64,000 nt of DNA from Trochalopteron elliotii (GCA_024734555.1 JANPWX010000054.1:4190287-4254286); one strand, 5' to 3'; shown: positions 1-12,887, numbered from the stretch's first letter. Numbers and translations: made by a program. The notes: generated by a model from the sequence alone, not told the origin.

Positions 1-923
1 TTCTGAAATCTATTTCAGATTTTACTTTATCCTGCCTCAGTGGGGCTAAATGGGCTAGTTAACACCTGTGTTCACCTACTGGAGTGTTTCATGTATTTTG
101 GTTTAGTCAGTCTGTTCTAGTCAGAGCAAGTCATCCCAGTAAGGTGGCATGAAAAAGCACAGAGAGAATGCCAGTGCTGTGTGTAAGATCAGTGATCAAG
201 GTTCTTCAGTGGCTGGACACAAGCTGCAGCAGATGGCAGCTCTGTGGAATGGAAGTTTAATCTTTGAGCTCAGATATTAGAGACAGGACTGCCTACTGCT
301 GGGCACAGGCCCACACATGCAGCCAAAAGGTTTGTTGCAAAAGCAATGCCAGAAGGCAATTATCACAATTAGGTCATCTTTTTGACCCATTTTAAATGGA
401 CTAATAGCAGGGGTTATTATCAGCTTGTATCTTGTTCCAGCAATGATCTAGATCCTCCTGCACACTAAGGATTCAGCACAAGCCGTGCAAGCACAGAGAT
501 AATTTTTGTCTAATTTGTTGTAGTGCTGAGCTAAGGAAGAGGAACAGGGGACTGCAGGTAAGGAACAAAGGCACAGTCCCAGGCCCAGGGGTGACCAAGG
601 CTCACAAATCAATGGCAGAGCTCTCTGCAAGGGCTCTTTGTTTTCTTGACTGTATAAGTAATGGTAATATCAGCAGCTCATGGCTACTGCTTCATCTCCT
701 TGCACAATTTCTTATGGCATGTGGAATAAGGCAAGGGAATATAGCAGTGCATAATTATCCTTCTCAATTCTAACACTGCCCTCCTGGGCAAGAGCTGAGT
801 CCCTGTGTTGGGAGGCTGGCTTTTTCTCTAGCAGTAGATGCCCTGGAAGTGAAGAGTCCCAGGAGCAGAAAACTGAGCTCATTTGAACCAAGAGGGAAAA
901 TGAGCTGCTGCACTTAGAACCTG

Positions 924-959
<36 letters not shown>

Positions 960-3000
960 TAAAAGAATGCGTTTGAACTTTACCTAACACCAGGAGGAAA
1001 TAAGGTTTCCACTTGGAGAATGACACAGGAAAACACACATTTCCCCGAGGAACTAGGAGAATGGATAGTGTTGCTCCTGCAGTGCCCCATGCAGAAGTAA
1101 ACAGGAGAGGTTTTGTCAACACCATCTCTGCCCTCATCCTTGTGTCACTGCTTCCAGCTCTCTCCAGCACACCACAGCTCCTGCTCAACACCACAGGATG
1201 CTCCAAAATGGGTTAATGCTTTCTGGGCCTCAGGACAAAAAGTTCAGCTTCCTCCTCCCCCATTGCTGCACACAGGGCTTTTAGTGGGCCCCTTCTTTAG
1301 GCTGATAGTGCAATGGAACTTGCTAATGCATTGACTGCCATTAAATCAGGCTGAATAGAGGATCAGCCAGTAAATCAAGAGGAAGATCTTGTTAGTGCTT
1401 TGGTATGGTCTTTGGCTTTTTTAAATTATACAATTCCACTTCATGGATACACAAATTGCAGAGTGTGAATCATTAATATCCAATTTGAGGAAGCTACTGG
1501 AATGTAACTGCTGAGTAGGCAAATGAAAATATAAAGCTATCAGCAATATACTAATTTTGTAGTGCTCCACACAGAATGAGCAGCAGTAGTTTATAGATAC
1601 AAAACTCCCTTGCCTAGAGGGCTAGCCTTCCTTTTGCCTAGATTAATTCCTAAGAAAAGCCTAATATTATTTGGCACTTTTCAGATTAAAGTAATTTGCT
1701 TATTTGGAAGACTGAAGACAGCTTCCTTGTAGTGGCAAGTGGAAAGACAGCCTGAGGAACTGAGGTACCAAATGCACCACTTTGCATTTCTCTTGAGAGC
1801 ACTGTCACTTAAATGCCACTGTTCACTATCTCAGATACCATTCATGTTTTGCAAGGTAGAGAAAAGACATAACAGGATACACAGAAAAAAATCCTTCTCC
1901 TACTTTATGAGCCCTTGTTCCTGGATATTATTGCTCTTCTGCCAGTATAAGTGTAGCAGAGATTATTTTTTGGCTGAGATTTGATCCAATATGAACAGGT
2001 ATCCCTGCATAGCCAGAGAACAATCAGAGATGCCAAAAGAAGCCTTGCTTTGATTACATTTCATGGATCTCTACAAGGGATAGGTCAGGCTATGTCTTAC
2101 TGAACAAGAAAATTAAAGATTCTCCAAGGAAATATGAACTGAAATGCAATTGGGCCTTTTAATATCCTGGTGTTTGCTATCTGTTATTTGATGTCCTGAA
2201 TTTTTATTTAAACCATGTTTGACGAACAGGGCTCGACAGGAGAAAAATTAGAAGTTAAAATGAACACAATCTCTCATAAAAGTCTCATCTGTATGTCTTC
2301 ATCTACACTGATCTTATGTTGTGGTTCACAAACCTGAGGTTGTCATAAAAAAGCATCAAATGTGATAGTCAACCTTAAAAGAAACTTTTGCATAAAAAAT
2401 TTTTCCTAACATTCTGGGAGGAATCATTATCCTGTTTTACTCCTCATCTAAAAACACTGCAGAAGGCAGCTGTTTCCTTCCAAATTTTTACCATGCTGCA
2501 TTTCAAGGATATTTCAGGAGCACTTTTTGAGGATTTACAAGCATCTTCTAAATACAGATACTTTTCTCAGTCTCTCCAGAGTAGATGCACGGCTTTAACA
2601 TCCCTCAGTTCACCTCAATATCTCACACAAATGAGCCTGATATTTTTGTGGTAAGGTTTCTTTGGGACACATTTTTTTCTTTCAGTACCTTTTGAAAAAG
2701 TTATTTTCTTATGTAAAAGGTGCCTGGAAAGTCTTACACAGTATTGCACAAGGTTTGGAGCCAGCCTCCCCACCTCTGAGCACAGCCCCACTCAGCTGAC
2801 AACCTACTTTCTTCTAGCTTCTTGCTTCAGGAAAATGTAGCCCAGATAATTCTGAAATTAGTACTTGGGTGCTTCATACTTCACTGCAAAGTACCAGGTT
2901 CCTCAAGAGGGCTGCCACATGATGGTTTTCACTTGGGATGGGTACATTTTAGCAGAGCTGGGCAGCCATTCCAAAGACTGCTTTTCATGCAGTGTTACCA
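1..3000. other. Non-coding A/T-rich DNA
   Basis: No gene is visible. The longest open frame, 164 codons on the minus strand at 712-1206, is open only because it reads through the 31-bp poly(A) tract as a run of phenylalanines, and its remaining residues resemble no known family. Other frames are 60-90 codons, as expected by chance. Apart from the homopolymer I see no recognisable repeat. A short interrupted inverted repeat (AAATGCA/TGCATTT, about 1771-1790) is at chance level. Confidence 0.7.
926..956 (+). repeat. Poly(A) tract, 31 bp
   Basis: Uninterrupted run of 31 A after CTGCT and before GAGTAAAAG. It is the longest homopolymer in the window. It could be the tail of a retroposed RNA inserted on the plus strand or an expanded simple repeat. 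I see no matching target-site duplication on the two sides and no recognisable gene copy immediately upstream, so the retrocopy reading is unproven. Confidence 0.95.
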
Positions 3001-4367
3001 TTAGCCATCACACAGTAAAATGATAAAGAATCCTGCTCTGGCACGTAAGAATTTCAGTTTGGAAAAGCCTCAGTAACAGCTACTTAGCAATGGTGTTAAT
3101 GGCCCTGAAAATACATATCAATACTGAACTGTGGAGCTGGAAGCCCAACAGAAGTCAGCAATCCTGTATCATGAGATTAATTCCGCCTCTAAAAAGAACT
3201 GTACATTTTTCTTGCTTCATCTATTGTCTGTCTTTTATATTGGCTTAAAAAATAAGAAACCCACACGTTACTTTGAGGGAAAGTAAAGCTGTAAAGAAAT
3301 AAGAAAGCCAGCAATTACCTTTTTGTGTGTGTGCATGAGATGGAATCTAACTTACAAAACGGTGCACGGGAGATGACCTTGTTTGTCTTATTCATTTCTC
3401 CAACTTTGTTTCACTTAAGGAGTATGAAAATCAAATTCTTTTTGCCTGATAACAAATAACCAACACCAGAAACCCTGTGAGGGTTGTGAGTGTCGGGGAA
3501 AATTGATAGTGGACTGAGTGAATTTCCCTAGTGAAACAGCACATCAATGACTCATTCAAATTGTCACCTGAGACCCCTAAAAGTCAGTCCAGTGTCAAAC
3601 ATTCTCACCCCCTCTCCTCAAGTAAGCTTGTTTATGGTTAGGTCCTCATTACCCTTCCATTAACTTCAGGCTGAGAGCCCACCAGACATAATCCAGTTAG
3701 TAACACTAGAGGTCCATCAATACCTCAGGCATCACCCTCATTTGGGCTTGTCCTTCTAGTTCAAGTTCTGTATTTTAAAAGGAAATTACACTGTTATGTC
3801 TTTTCATCACTATCACTAACATGAGCCAGATATGAGCAAAGTTATACATGAAAAAAAGAGCAAAAAAGTGTAGAAAAAAATAGTGTACTGCATTTGACCA
3901 AGAGATCTCAAATCAGCCCCCATGCAGACCAGACTGTTTGCAGATTTAAATCCTATTGCACTCCATGAAACCAGCTATGGATTTTAGCAGTATCCTTGTT
4001 AGTGGGCTTTAGAGGTTCAAATGAGATCTGTGTTTCCCAGAGCTGCCAGGATTTGAATCAGCAATGAACACAAACTCCAGTCTCAGAGATTCACATCTCA
4101 TGGCAAATGAGAGGCAGAGTCTGTGCTCCAAACTGAGCCCTTGTGCATTCTTCAAGCCCAGTTTTACCTTCAGGAAGGCACTGAGAGACGTGGAAGCAGA
4201 GTGTGAGACCCAGGAGCTGTGTGAATTACACACACTGAGCTGTGTTTGGCTCATTCTGCAGCTGCTGAGCTGTGCTGGGAGGAAGCTCTGTGGCCAAGTC
4301 TCCATAGGGCACATCTCATTTTCCTTGGTGACTGTTCTCCACAGTTTGCCATACACAAGAGATCAGT

Positions 4368-4388
4368 TCCTGCCTCCCTGAGGCAGGA
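4368..4388. repeat. Perfect 9-bp hairpin, 3-nt loop
   Basis: TCCTGCCTC, then CCT, then GAGGCAGGA. The stem is GC-rich and would be stable as RNA or single-stranded DNA, but a 9-bp stem with a short loop is expected a few times in 64 kb by chance. It lies at the right-hand edge of the GC-richer patch around 4.0-4.4 kb. Confidence 0.9.
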
Positions 4389-5433
4389 CACAGATCTTGT
4401 CTCTGTGACCATGCCAGTAAAATGAGCTGCTTTCATTCCCAGATGACCATGCCCTTTCAATGACACAACCAGGGCCATCTTCATAAAAAGCAGCAGACCT
4501 TAGTCCAGTCAGGGGACAAAATTACAACATAAAACCTAAGCTTTCTTTTAGGAATAATCTGAATAATCTGTAATTGCTCAAATCCCCAGAAAAGCTCACC
4601 CTACTGCTTTCATTTCCTATTCACTCACTGTGCATGCCAGCTAGAGCCAAGAACACACACTCACTACTTAATCTAGTACTTGTGGTCTGAGAACAACAGC
4701 TACATTTTCCATCTACCTATTTATGTAGTCAAGCAGCTTTTTGATCTTTCTCAGTTATTCCTCTGCACTAGGAACTCAGGGACACTTTTGGTTGTGCTCC
4801 CAGCCCAAAGGAACCATCTAGATTATGGAAAGGCATTAGCATGCTTTGAAATTCAGACTCCTGGGGTCATACATCAACCACAATACTGCTTTTCAGTCTT
4901 CTGCCACAATGACTTTATCATACTCTTTTGACACACTGACAGAATAGATACTTGCCAGAGTATTGGCACTGGAGATGGATACAACCTCCCATGTAAATTG
5001 TGGGGAGGACAAGGAGGCTTTGTAGGTGGATGCAGGCTTCAAAGTATGTCAAGCACTGTTGGACCAATGCACCTGCTGGTGTACTGGGGAGGGCCTAAAA
5101 TCAGCTTCATCCCCCTTCTGCTGTTGTAGCATTTTAAGATAGATCCTTCTGATGAGCTCTGAGGGTAATGCTACAGAGCCCTGCAAACTAATATTCTGTG
5201 CTATTTCTGCAGTCCTTGTAATAAATGATGAATTATCAGTTAGCCCAGGAAGAGCCATTTCAATGGCAATCTCATATACAGCTGCTGAATCCTAAGCCCA
5301 GTATTACCCTTCCTTTCACCTGTAAAAGCAGATGCAAGTAACACAGTGGAAGGCTGCTAGTAAGCCTCAGATATCTTCATCTTGGTTATTGTGAGATCCC
5401 AGGGCTGCACCCCAAGAAGAGCATAATGCAAGA

Positions 5434-5452
5434 CATGTGTACTGTACACATG
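5434..5452. repeat. 19-bp palindrome with single central base
   Basis: CATGTGTAC, then T, then GTACACATG: 9-bp arms around one unpaired base. It consists mostly of alternating purine-pyrimidine steps, which favour cruciform or Z-like structures. Length alone is near the chance expectation. Confidence 0.9.
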
Positions 5453-7085
5453 CACAGCATCTAATTATAGTAGCACTTCTCTTGTTAATACTTTCTGACC
5501 CTGTAGGTTATTTTCCCCAGGATTCTGCTTACAAATTCCCTTCCTCCTTGCCACTGTCCTCTTTCGCTGACAAGGGCTGAGAAAAGCTCCTGCTGTGTTC
5601 AGAATGCTAATAATTGCCTGAGTTATCAATCAAAACAGATGGAGGCAAAAGTAATCAGCATCATCAGAATATCTCTATGATACAGCAAGGAGGCATTCTG
5701 AACTCTGCCCGAATGAATGGGCCAAGCTAAGAGCTAGCTGGTGCCTGAGAATTACACTAATGTGATGTGGCATTTGCTTAAAGCCAAGTCCTTCTGTTAA
5801 TGAGTTTCTGAGTTCTCACAGCAAAGTCACAGCTATTGTTCAAGGTTCAGAAAATCTGCAGTTGGCAGGTCAGAATAATAGCAAATGTGAAAAGAAACAA
5901 CAGTGAAATGCCAGGGAAAAGGAAATCAGAGGAAGTGAAGTATAACTTCCTCGGGGTTTTGAATTCAAAAGACCACAGGAGTGTGTCTCTGCAGACATAT
6001 CTCAAGCAAGCTGACTCAGTCTTCTGGACCAACACTTCACTTCAAAGATGTCATCTGTCCCCATGCCTTAGTGCTTAGCTGGATCAGGCAGCACTTTGTA
6101 GCAATTCTTTTCTGTATGCAGCAAGGGGAGACTCACGCCCTCCAACATTAGTCATTTACCCAAGCCATGTTGTAACAGGAGCCATCAGTCGTTTAGAGAG
6201 CATCACCTCAATTTGGGCACTGCAAAGATCTTCAGGAGTCAGACTTTCAAGGAATCAAACAAATGAAAACGTTTATTTGCCTATTCATTGACTTCCTTAA
6301 ACATTGTGTTTTGTTGTCTCAGATCACACACGTTACACTGTACTAATCTCTTTCTAATGTAGCAATTTCTCTGTCTGGTTCAAGGCATAGTTGCATTCAT
6401 GTTAACGGATTTAAAAAAAAACCAGAACAGTTAATTCAGGTCTGTGTTAGCATAGTTGATTCAGTAGAAGTGGCTGTCAAAAACACATCATTCCCAGGCT
6501 GGCTGTAAAAAACTTCAGCAATCCCTGAGCTCCCCTGCTGGCTCTTCCCAGTGTCCACACTGGCCACAGCTGACTGGGTCACTGTCCCACAACCTGCAGA
6601 GCCTCTCAGGCTTCAACCCCAGGTCTCCTGTGTCAGGAATGGGGAGGGGAGAGCAGAAATAGTCCTTGCTGATCTCAGTCCACCTGTTGCTATCACCAAC
6701 TGCTACCTCAGTATCATTTGACAATAGTTTGACAGCTCTTTACTTGTTAAATGTGTAAAATGGATTTTAAAGCCATTTTTAGTATTCATATACACCTTCC
6801 CTCTCAACTTTAATTGAAGCATACAACTAAGGAAAGGATCCTTACACACTCTCTAGCATCTCCAGACAGCTAAGGACTTAGCTAGACACTGTCAAGATAT
6901 CTGAAATCCTTTTCCATTCACATAACACCTATTACTGAGGACATTTTCTGTACTAATTTTAAACTTCTTTTCCCTCTTTGGATTAATTATATGCTTTGAT
7001 TAGTCCAAGATCACTCCCTCTGATATAATGACACCATAGAGAGAGGAAAAAAAAATAAAAACCAAGAAAAGAGTAATTGAATGCG

Positions 7086-7105
7086 TGTGCACTTGCAAGT
7101 GTACA
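7086..7105. repeat. Near-perfect 20-bp palindrome
   Basis: The 12-bp perfect core CACTTGCAAGTG (7090-7101) is extended by TGT/ACA after one mismatch on each side. It sits in TG/CA-rich sequence. No function is suggested. Confidence 0.85.
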
Positions 7106-9796
7106 ATACACACAAATAAAAGCAAAGAAACATTGCTGTGAGTAAACACAGAAGTTAGATATACATTCAGAGATAAATAGTGGAGAAATTTATACTGGAT
7201 GTGTCCTGCTTTAGCCATGGCTTGTAACCATCAGGTTAATTTGCTTCATTTGTGGTTTCCAGTTCTCTGCTCTGACTGTTGGAAAGGGTCCAGCAGCCAT
7301 GTCCCCCACCAAGCATTTTAGATTTAGCTGCCTTGCATTATATGACAGATGACTTCATTTTGCAAGGCAATGCTGAGAAAATGTCTTCATAGACCCTGAA
7401 ACATCTTTAATACTAGGGCTTGCCTTCAGCCAAGTAAGTTAAGGTCCTTCTAATTATACATCTCTACATTTATTATTCTCCTCTCCTGTAATGAAATAAG
7501 GACTAGGAAAGAGCCTTTCACTTTTAAGGAAAACCTGGGTTTTATATTAGGTAGATTATTAATTCAATTAGTTATTCACACAGCACTTTCAAGGCAAAGA
7601 TATAAGAACTCCAGGAGGTTTGAAATTATAAAGTGCAATATAAAGGTGAAACCAGTTGCATTCAGTTTAGCACTTGCCAAATACTTCTGTCAAACATAGG
7701 TGCCAGAGGCACCCATGCTGCCCAACTTGTCCCATCAAAATAAACACTGGCCCAAAGCCGTGGTAATGCACATCTTCATGGCAATCATTCCATTTGGGAT
7801 TGGCTCACCTAAGGGAGGGTGCAACAGCTGCAAAGGGAATTGTGGCCCTGTGCTGTGTGTCCAAGGCTGTGCAGGAGAGGCCTGAAGAGCTCCCTGAATC
7901 CCCCTTGACAAAAAAATCCTGTTGTTGCTTTCAACATGCAGTGTCTTGGACAGTTCAGGGATTCGTCATTGTCACCAAGGGCTCTCATGGAAAACAAACA
8001 GAATGGTCCTTTTCTGAGCAAAGTTAACTGAACAAAGCAAAATACGAAAAAGCCAAATGAAAACTCCTTAAAACATTACAGTTCACATTTAAGACTAAAC
8101 CATCAGAGTGGGATAGCAAAGAAGAATCATTTTGTGACTTAGTTTCTCAAGCTGTGCTTCAGACACTTATGCATTTTTATTACCCAAACCATTAATTTTA
8201 ATATATCCAAATAGCTGCATAACTTTTAGATAATTTCAAGTCTAAACTACAAGTCTAATTAGATCTACAGCGTTTAAACTACAAGTCTCAGATTTTGACT
8301 ATCAAGTACAATCTTCAAAGTGCTATTCTCATATCTCACTCAGTGGATAGCTTAAAAAAGAACTTGCAAGAGTTCTTTAGCTTCCAAGAGCTTCAAAATA
8401 CTTGGGCAATGTCTGGACTAACAGGAAAAAGGCAAAATTTGTCAGACCAATGAGTCATTGTGAATAATTCCCCTAATTCTGCTGGAAGTGGAGTGGCAAA
8501 AAAACCCCCAAACTCTCAAGCAAGATGCAGAAAGCTTATGGACTGCCCAAATTGTGCTCTGATGTGTGACACTGTTTATGTGACAGTTCTCCTGGGCACT
8601 AAATGAATTTAGAAGTGGAAAAGAAAAAAGAAATGAGGTGACTTCTAACAAGTTTTGGAAGTTAAAAATAAATGAAGAAAAACAGCTCTCTTGTCTGTGT
8701 GTAAAAAATACCTACGTTACTTCAAAATTAACAATGCCAAAAGAGCTTAAAAAATAAAAATTTGTTCCTGTTAGATTTTGAATATGAGAAGAAACAATTC
8801 ATGACATTCTTGATTCACATTCTGAAGTTTAAGAACATATGCATTCATCCTATTTTCCGTCATCTACTAATTGCCCAGCTAGGTTAGAAAACAGATCATG
8901 TTGAAGGAGGTGTGTTCATTGGAATGTTTTAAAGCAGAAGCTTGATTCACACAGATCTTCCCAGGCTGCGCTTCCAAGGAAGAGATGTTTTCCTGTTTGG
9001 ACACTGAGTGTGAGTCCTGAGGTCACATGAAATGTGCCAGTAGTTGACATTCCAGGAGGGTTAAACAACTATTAACATTTATAGCTCAGCCTACAACAAA
9101 ATACTAAGCACAGCATAACAATTAAGAGTTTAGGAAGTACAAAACACCATTAAACCAGAACAAGCATTAAGTTCCCAACTTTTCTGCTTTTATTTTTATG
9201 TTACTTTCCTTCAAAGTTGAAAACTGTGGTAGCTCTTTGAAGTCCAAACAGTCATTATTAAAAAAATTCTCTGCTCCCTTTTCTAATTGCTTTTTCTGTT
9301 CATGAAAAGTCAATTAAAAATCCCACAGATCGCATTTCCAGCATTTCCAGCTTATCTGGCCAGCTCAGGGAAACTGTTTGGATATTGTGTCACTCTCTTT
9401 TATTATTTGTCTGCCACTCATTGTTCAAAACAAAAAGTCAACCCAAAAATTCAAAGAAGCAACAACCATGGCTCAATCAATCTTCCTGTCCTTATCATTC
9501 CACCTCAGTTTTTATGTATCATTAAATCTTCCACACTTTTAACATGTAGGGTCACTATTACAGAGCAACTATATCACAAAAGTAATACTTCTGAAATAAA
9601 AGCATTACAACACATACTCCCTCTGAGTTTTTTTCCTAATGTAAAACTACAAATTTTGGAGCAGAACACAATATTCACCTCAATACTTTCTGATAGTCAA
9701 AACAGTATAATTATTTAAAGGTTTTGTGTAAAACACCAGCATCTCCATGTATAATTGATGGAAGAATTCAGACCTGGATGCTTATATAATTCTATC

Positions 9797-9810
9797 TTTT
9801 TTTTTTTTTT
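9797..9810 (-). repeat. Poly(T) tract, 14 bp
   Basis: Run of 14 T. A C-rich stretch with repeated AAACCACCC units follows at 9836-9862. Simple low-complexity DNA; no retrocopy is recognisable next to it. Confidence 0.95.
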
Positions 9811-11304
9811 CTGGGAAATATGCAGTCTTGAAAAAAAACCACCCAAAAAACCACCCTAAACCAACTTGTAAAACCTTGCTTTTACACATAGAAAGAACTA
9901 TTGATTTCATGACTGTTAATTGGTAAAGAAATGTTTTAAGAAGAGGTTAAAGCATTGCTAAAGAACATCTTTCTGATCAGGCTCTTCCTTCCAGGTGGTT
10001 GTGAGCACACAAAGAAAGCTCAAAGAAGCATTTTTCCACTTTGCTCCCCATTTTAATCAGAACCAACGTGATCCAGATAACAAAATTAAATCAGTCTCTG
10101 TCCAAAGGATTTAATGATCTGTCTCTATGGCTCTGTCTGCTATGAAACATTAAATAAACTTTAAAAAGCTTTAAGAGACAAGGCCTAATGAAACAGTTCT
10201 TCTGAACTGTTGAAAAAAATATATTAAACATCATCAGCTAACGTAATGAACATAATAGGTATTTTCAAAATGAAACTTACCAAATTTCTGATTTTAGCTT
10301 CTTCAAAATTTTACCAATTTCATTTGAAATAAAATAAACACCACAAAATTACAGAAAAAAGTATTATGTTTCAGGATGAATGAAGTTGGGAGGTTTTTTT
10401 CAATATGATATATTAGAACATTTTTCATGTGATTTTCATTTGAAAATAATGCATCTATTATTCAAAAAGACATACAGTAAATGTTCTCAGACTCCTGTAG
10501 CCTCAAGTGAACTTCAACACTCCCAGAGTACAAGTACATAAATAAAGAAAACATGACTGAAAAGAGAAGCCAGACAATTCCTTTCCTACCAAAGAAACCA
10601 CCAAAGTTTAAAACATTTTTAAGACGCAGGAAGCAAAGAGGGACTATCTCTGCTTTCAGATGCAATTGAGTTGTAGTGGAAGAAGGGGAGACAAACTTCC
10701 CTTTACACACTTGAAATAATAAATTTCTTTAAAAAGGAGAGTTTGCTCATCATTTTCTATATTAAAAGTGATCTGTTTCAGGAGAAGACTAGGAGACAGC
10801 ACGAGTACACACATACTACCTTCCACATCTTCCATAGCAGTGAAGCAACTCTACATTTTTTGGGAAAGACAGGTTCTGGTGGTTTGTGCTCTGTCCTGAA
10901 AAGAGCTTTTCCACAAGGGCCTCTCAGGATGAATATGCTACACAAAGCAAAGAGGAGGCTGAAGCTTCAGTGCTGGTGGTTTCAGTCCTGCAAAGGGGAG
11001 GAAGGTTTTGCTTCCCCCAGGACTCCCCAGGCTTCCCAGGGTGCTCTCTGACCAGCTCATTTTAGCACAGGTGAGTTCCTTTAATTAAAACAAGGACAAC
11101 TAAAATGCCCACTTAGGTTATGGCCCAATTCCTCCACCACTGAGATCTGATGCCAGGGCTGGGCATCTGCTGCCTCTCAGCAGCTCTGCAGCGCTGGTGT
11201 CAAAACTGAGATGCTGGTGTGAAGAGGCAAGAATGTGATAATCAATGTGAATTACTGCTTAAAGCTTGTAATTTCTACTCCTGATCTTGCAGAGAAATTC
11301 ATGA

Positions 11305-11332
11305 CATTGGACTTCGCACATTGGACTTCACA
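11305..11332. repeat. 14-bp tandem duplication
   Basis: CATTGGACTTCGCA is followed immediately by CATTGGACTTCACA, one mismatch in 14. This is probably a replication-slippage or short-duplication event. Confidence 0.9.
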
Positions 11333-11445
11333 CCTTAAGGTGTTGCAGGGGGGGGCAGATTAACTTTCAGTAGGGGCTTCTGTACTGCACTGACAAGCTG
11401 CATTTGCAAGCCAGCCTATTCTGAGTTGTACATTTTATTACCTTC

Positions 11446-11464
11446 TTGTTGTTGTTGTTGTTGT
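11446..11464. repeat. (TTG)6 trinucleotide microsatellite
   Basis: Six perfect TTG units plus one base. Short and probably only weakly polymorphic. Confidence 0.95.
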
Positions 11465-12418
11465 ACTCCCACAGACAATCTAGAAAGTAACAGGGGAATT
11501 TCCCTCCAGCCTCTGCTGTATTTGGGGCTCATGTGTGCTGGAGACATCAGCTGTTAGCTGAGGCCACCTAATTTTGTGCTGCATAATGACCTTAGAGCAA
11601 AGGGATGGGACCCACTCAGAATTCCTTGTAGTGCTCTTACAGATTTCATTTGCTTGTAAATTCAGGCAAGCAGTGGATGTGGTAGTTGCCAAAGTGCTCT
11701 GTGCCACAGTGGATCTGTGCTACAATAAACAGCAGAGGGGTCCATTTCTGCCTGCCCAGGCTCACTCAAAAGAGAGAAATCACGTGTGGGTTTGCCATTA
11801 TCTCCCCCAGCTCTACCCCAAGTCATTAAACAAATGTGAATTTTATCCACAAAACACAGGTGTAGCAGTTTTGCAGTTTCTAAAAAAGCAGTTTTGCCGC
11901 CATGCCTTGGAACAGCCTCCCTTGCTTACAAGCATGCCAGGGTAAATAAGCCAGCTGTTTTGATTATGAGTTTTAGTTTCCTACAAAACCCAGTCTGCTG
12001 GGCTGGCCAAATCCACTCATCACTTATCTCTGATGGGCTTTTCCTTTCCTTCATGGCTTTTCCATGTGCAGTTACTTCCCCTAGGTTTGAAAGGTGTGGA
12101 TTCACACAAAAAGGGCACTAATAATTAGTACAATGCTCTTACTCAGCTGCTAAAGGGCACTTTCACCTGTATTTTCACCAACATCTGTGACACCACCAAC
12201 CCTTCCCTGCAGTCTGGAGAACAAAGGGGGAGTTTTCTGCTCCTCCCATGCCAAGGGATGGGCAGGAGAAGGCAGAGGTTTAGTCCCAATGTGCTACAGT
12301 CCCTCTCACACAGGGTGAGCAGCCCTGCAGCTCTGTGTTGCAAACAGGCTGCTGAGACCATGCAGAGCAGGCAGGTGGGTGGATGCCCACAGCTCCTGGA
12401 AAACAGGGACCCCTTTGT

Positions 12419-12451
12419 AGGGCAGCTAAATAAAAGCCCTCCAGCTGCCCT
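12419..12451. repeat. 9-bp hairpin with AATAAA in its loop
   Basis: AGGGCAGCT (12419-12427) and its exact complement AGCTGCCCT (12443-12451) enclose a 15-nt loop beginning AAATAAAAG. The loop carries the canonical polyadenylation hexamer on the plus strand. Whether any transcript uses it cannot be seen. Confidence 0.9.
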
Positions 12452-12792
12452 CACCTCCCTGTGTACATACACAGCACTGATGATGTGGTACAGCCACGTA
12501 CAGCACGGGGCAGGCACAACTGGGGTGGGCTGGGGGATTGACACCTTCACAGGGTGGGATCTGCTCTCCTGCCCCTCTCCAAGCCGTGGGGCACTGCACA
12601 AAGTAGTCTGTTCTGGAAGCAGAGCCACTGCTCTGCTAAGAGATGCAGGGTCCCAGTTCCCACTAATCCCAGACCTCAGGGACAACTAAGAACTTCAGCA
12701 GCTGTCTCTGAGGGTGGTAGGATATTGCACATTGCTTTTCCTTGTCAGTTACCAAGATACAGGAGGAGCTGGAAGGCAGAAGTTTTTTCCTA

Positions 12793-12822
12793 CCCATAGA
12801 ATCATACGATTTTGCTTCCAAT
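12793..12822 (-). mobile_element. Possible short CR1 tail remnant (antisense)
   Basis: CCATAGAATCATACGATTTT resembles the antisense of the CR1 3' terminus (CATAGAATCATAGAAT followed by a TTGGAAGG-like segment). Only about 30 bp can be aligned by eye and the continuation does not follow CR1, so this may be coincidence. Confidence 0.25.
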
Positions 12823-12856
12823 CTTGCTTCATTGCCCATGGATCAAGAGCCCTCAC

Positions 12857-12887
12857 ACTGATTTCTTAGGGATTTTTAGAAATCAGT
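12857..12887. repeat. 10-bp hairpin, 11-nt loop
   Basis: ACTGATTTCT (12857-12866) pairs exactly with AGAAATCAGT (12878-12887) across an 11-nt loop. Borderline by chance expectation. Confidence 0.9.

Larger units (their letters stand above)
3001..9280. other. Non-coding DNA without recognisable gene
   Basis: Nothing coding is supported. Two overlapping chance frames, 115 codons minus at 4009-4356 and 105 codons plus at 4064-4381, share one slightly GC-richer patch and cannot both be genes; neither shows a domain. Small palindromes lie at 4368-4388, 5434-5452 and 7086-7105. A 14-bp direct repeat (TAAACTACAAGTCT) occurs at 8243-8256 and 8275-8288. The rest is unremarkable A/T-rich sequence. Confidence 0.65.
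9281..12120. other. Non-coding A/T-rich DNA
   Basis: The longest frame is 143 codons plus at 9287-9718. It is rich in Ile, Leu, Ser and Thr as expected from A/T-rich random codons, shows no domain, and contains a duplicated 9-mer (GCATTTCCA twice at 9332-9349). Simple repeats at 9797-9810 and 11446-11464 and a 14-bp tandem duplication at 11305-11332 are listed separately. The overlapping frames of 123, 75 and 62 codons around 11.5-11.95 kb (plus and minus) show no protein signature. Confidence 0.65.
12121..12850. other. GC-richer patch, open on both strands, no recognised gene
   Basis: This segment is visibly richer in G+C than its surroundings. It holds the longest open frame of the window, 180 codons on the minus strand (12143-12685), overlapped by 143 codons on the plus strand (12258-12689). 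Open frames on both strands follow from reduced A+T, since stop codons are A/T-rich. The minus frame is dominated by Ser, Leu, Cys and Pro and has no motif I know. A hairpin at 12419-12451 lies inside. It could be a non-coding RNA exon or an old degraded element; I do not annotate a CDS. Confidence 0.5.

Noticed and set aside
712..1206. 164-codon minus-strand open frame
   Set aside because: It is kept open by the poly(A) tract read as polyphenylalanine; no domain or conserved motif is visible.
8243..8288. 14-bp direct repeat TAAACTACAAGTCT, 32 bp apart
   Set aside because: Probably a simple local duplication; no element borders or target-site duplication.
9287..9718. 143-codon plus-strand open frame
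   Set aside because: A/T-rich composition, no domain, internal 9-bp duplication; consistent with chance.
9839..9862. Minus-strand GGTTTAGGGTGG string, telomere-like and G-rich
   Set aside because: Only mixed tracts of 2-3 G and no repeated TTAGGG units; at best a weak two-tetrad motif.
12507..12536. Four G tracts on the plus strand
   Set aside because: One loop is 11 nt, so it fails the canonical G-quadruplex rule.
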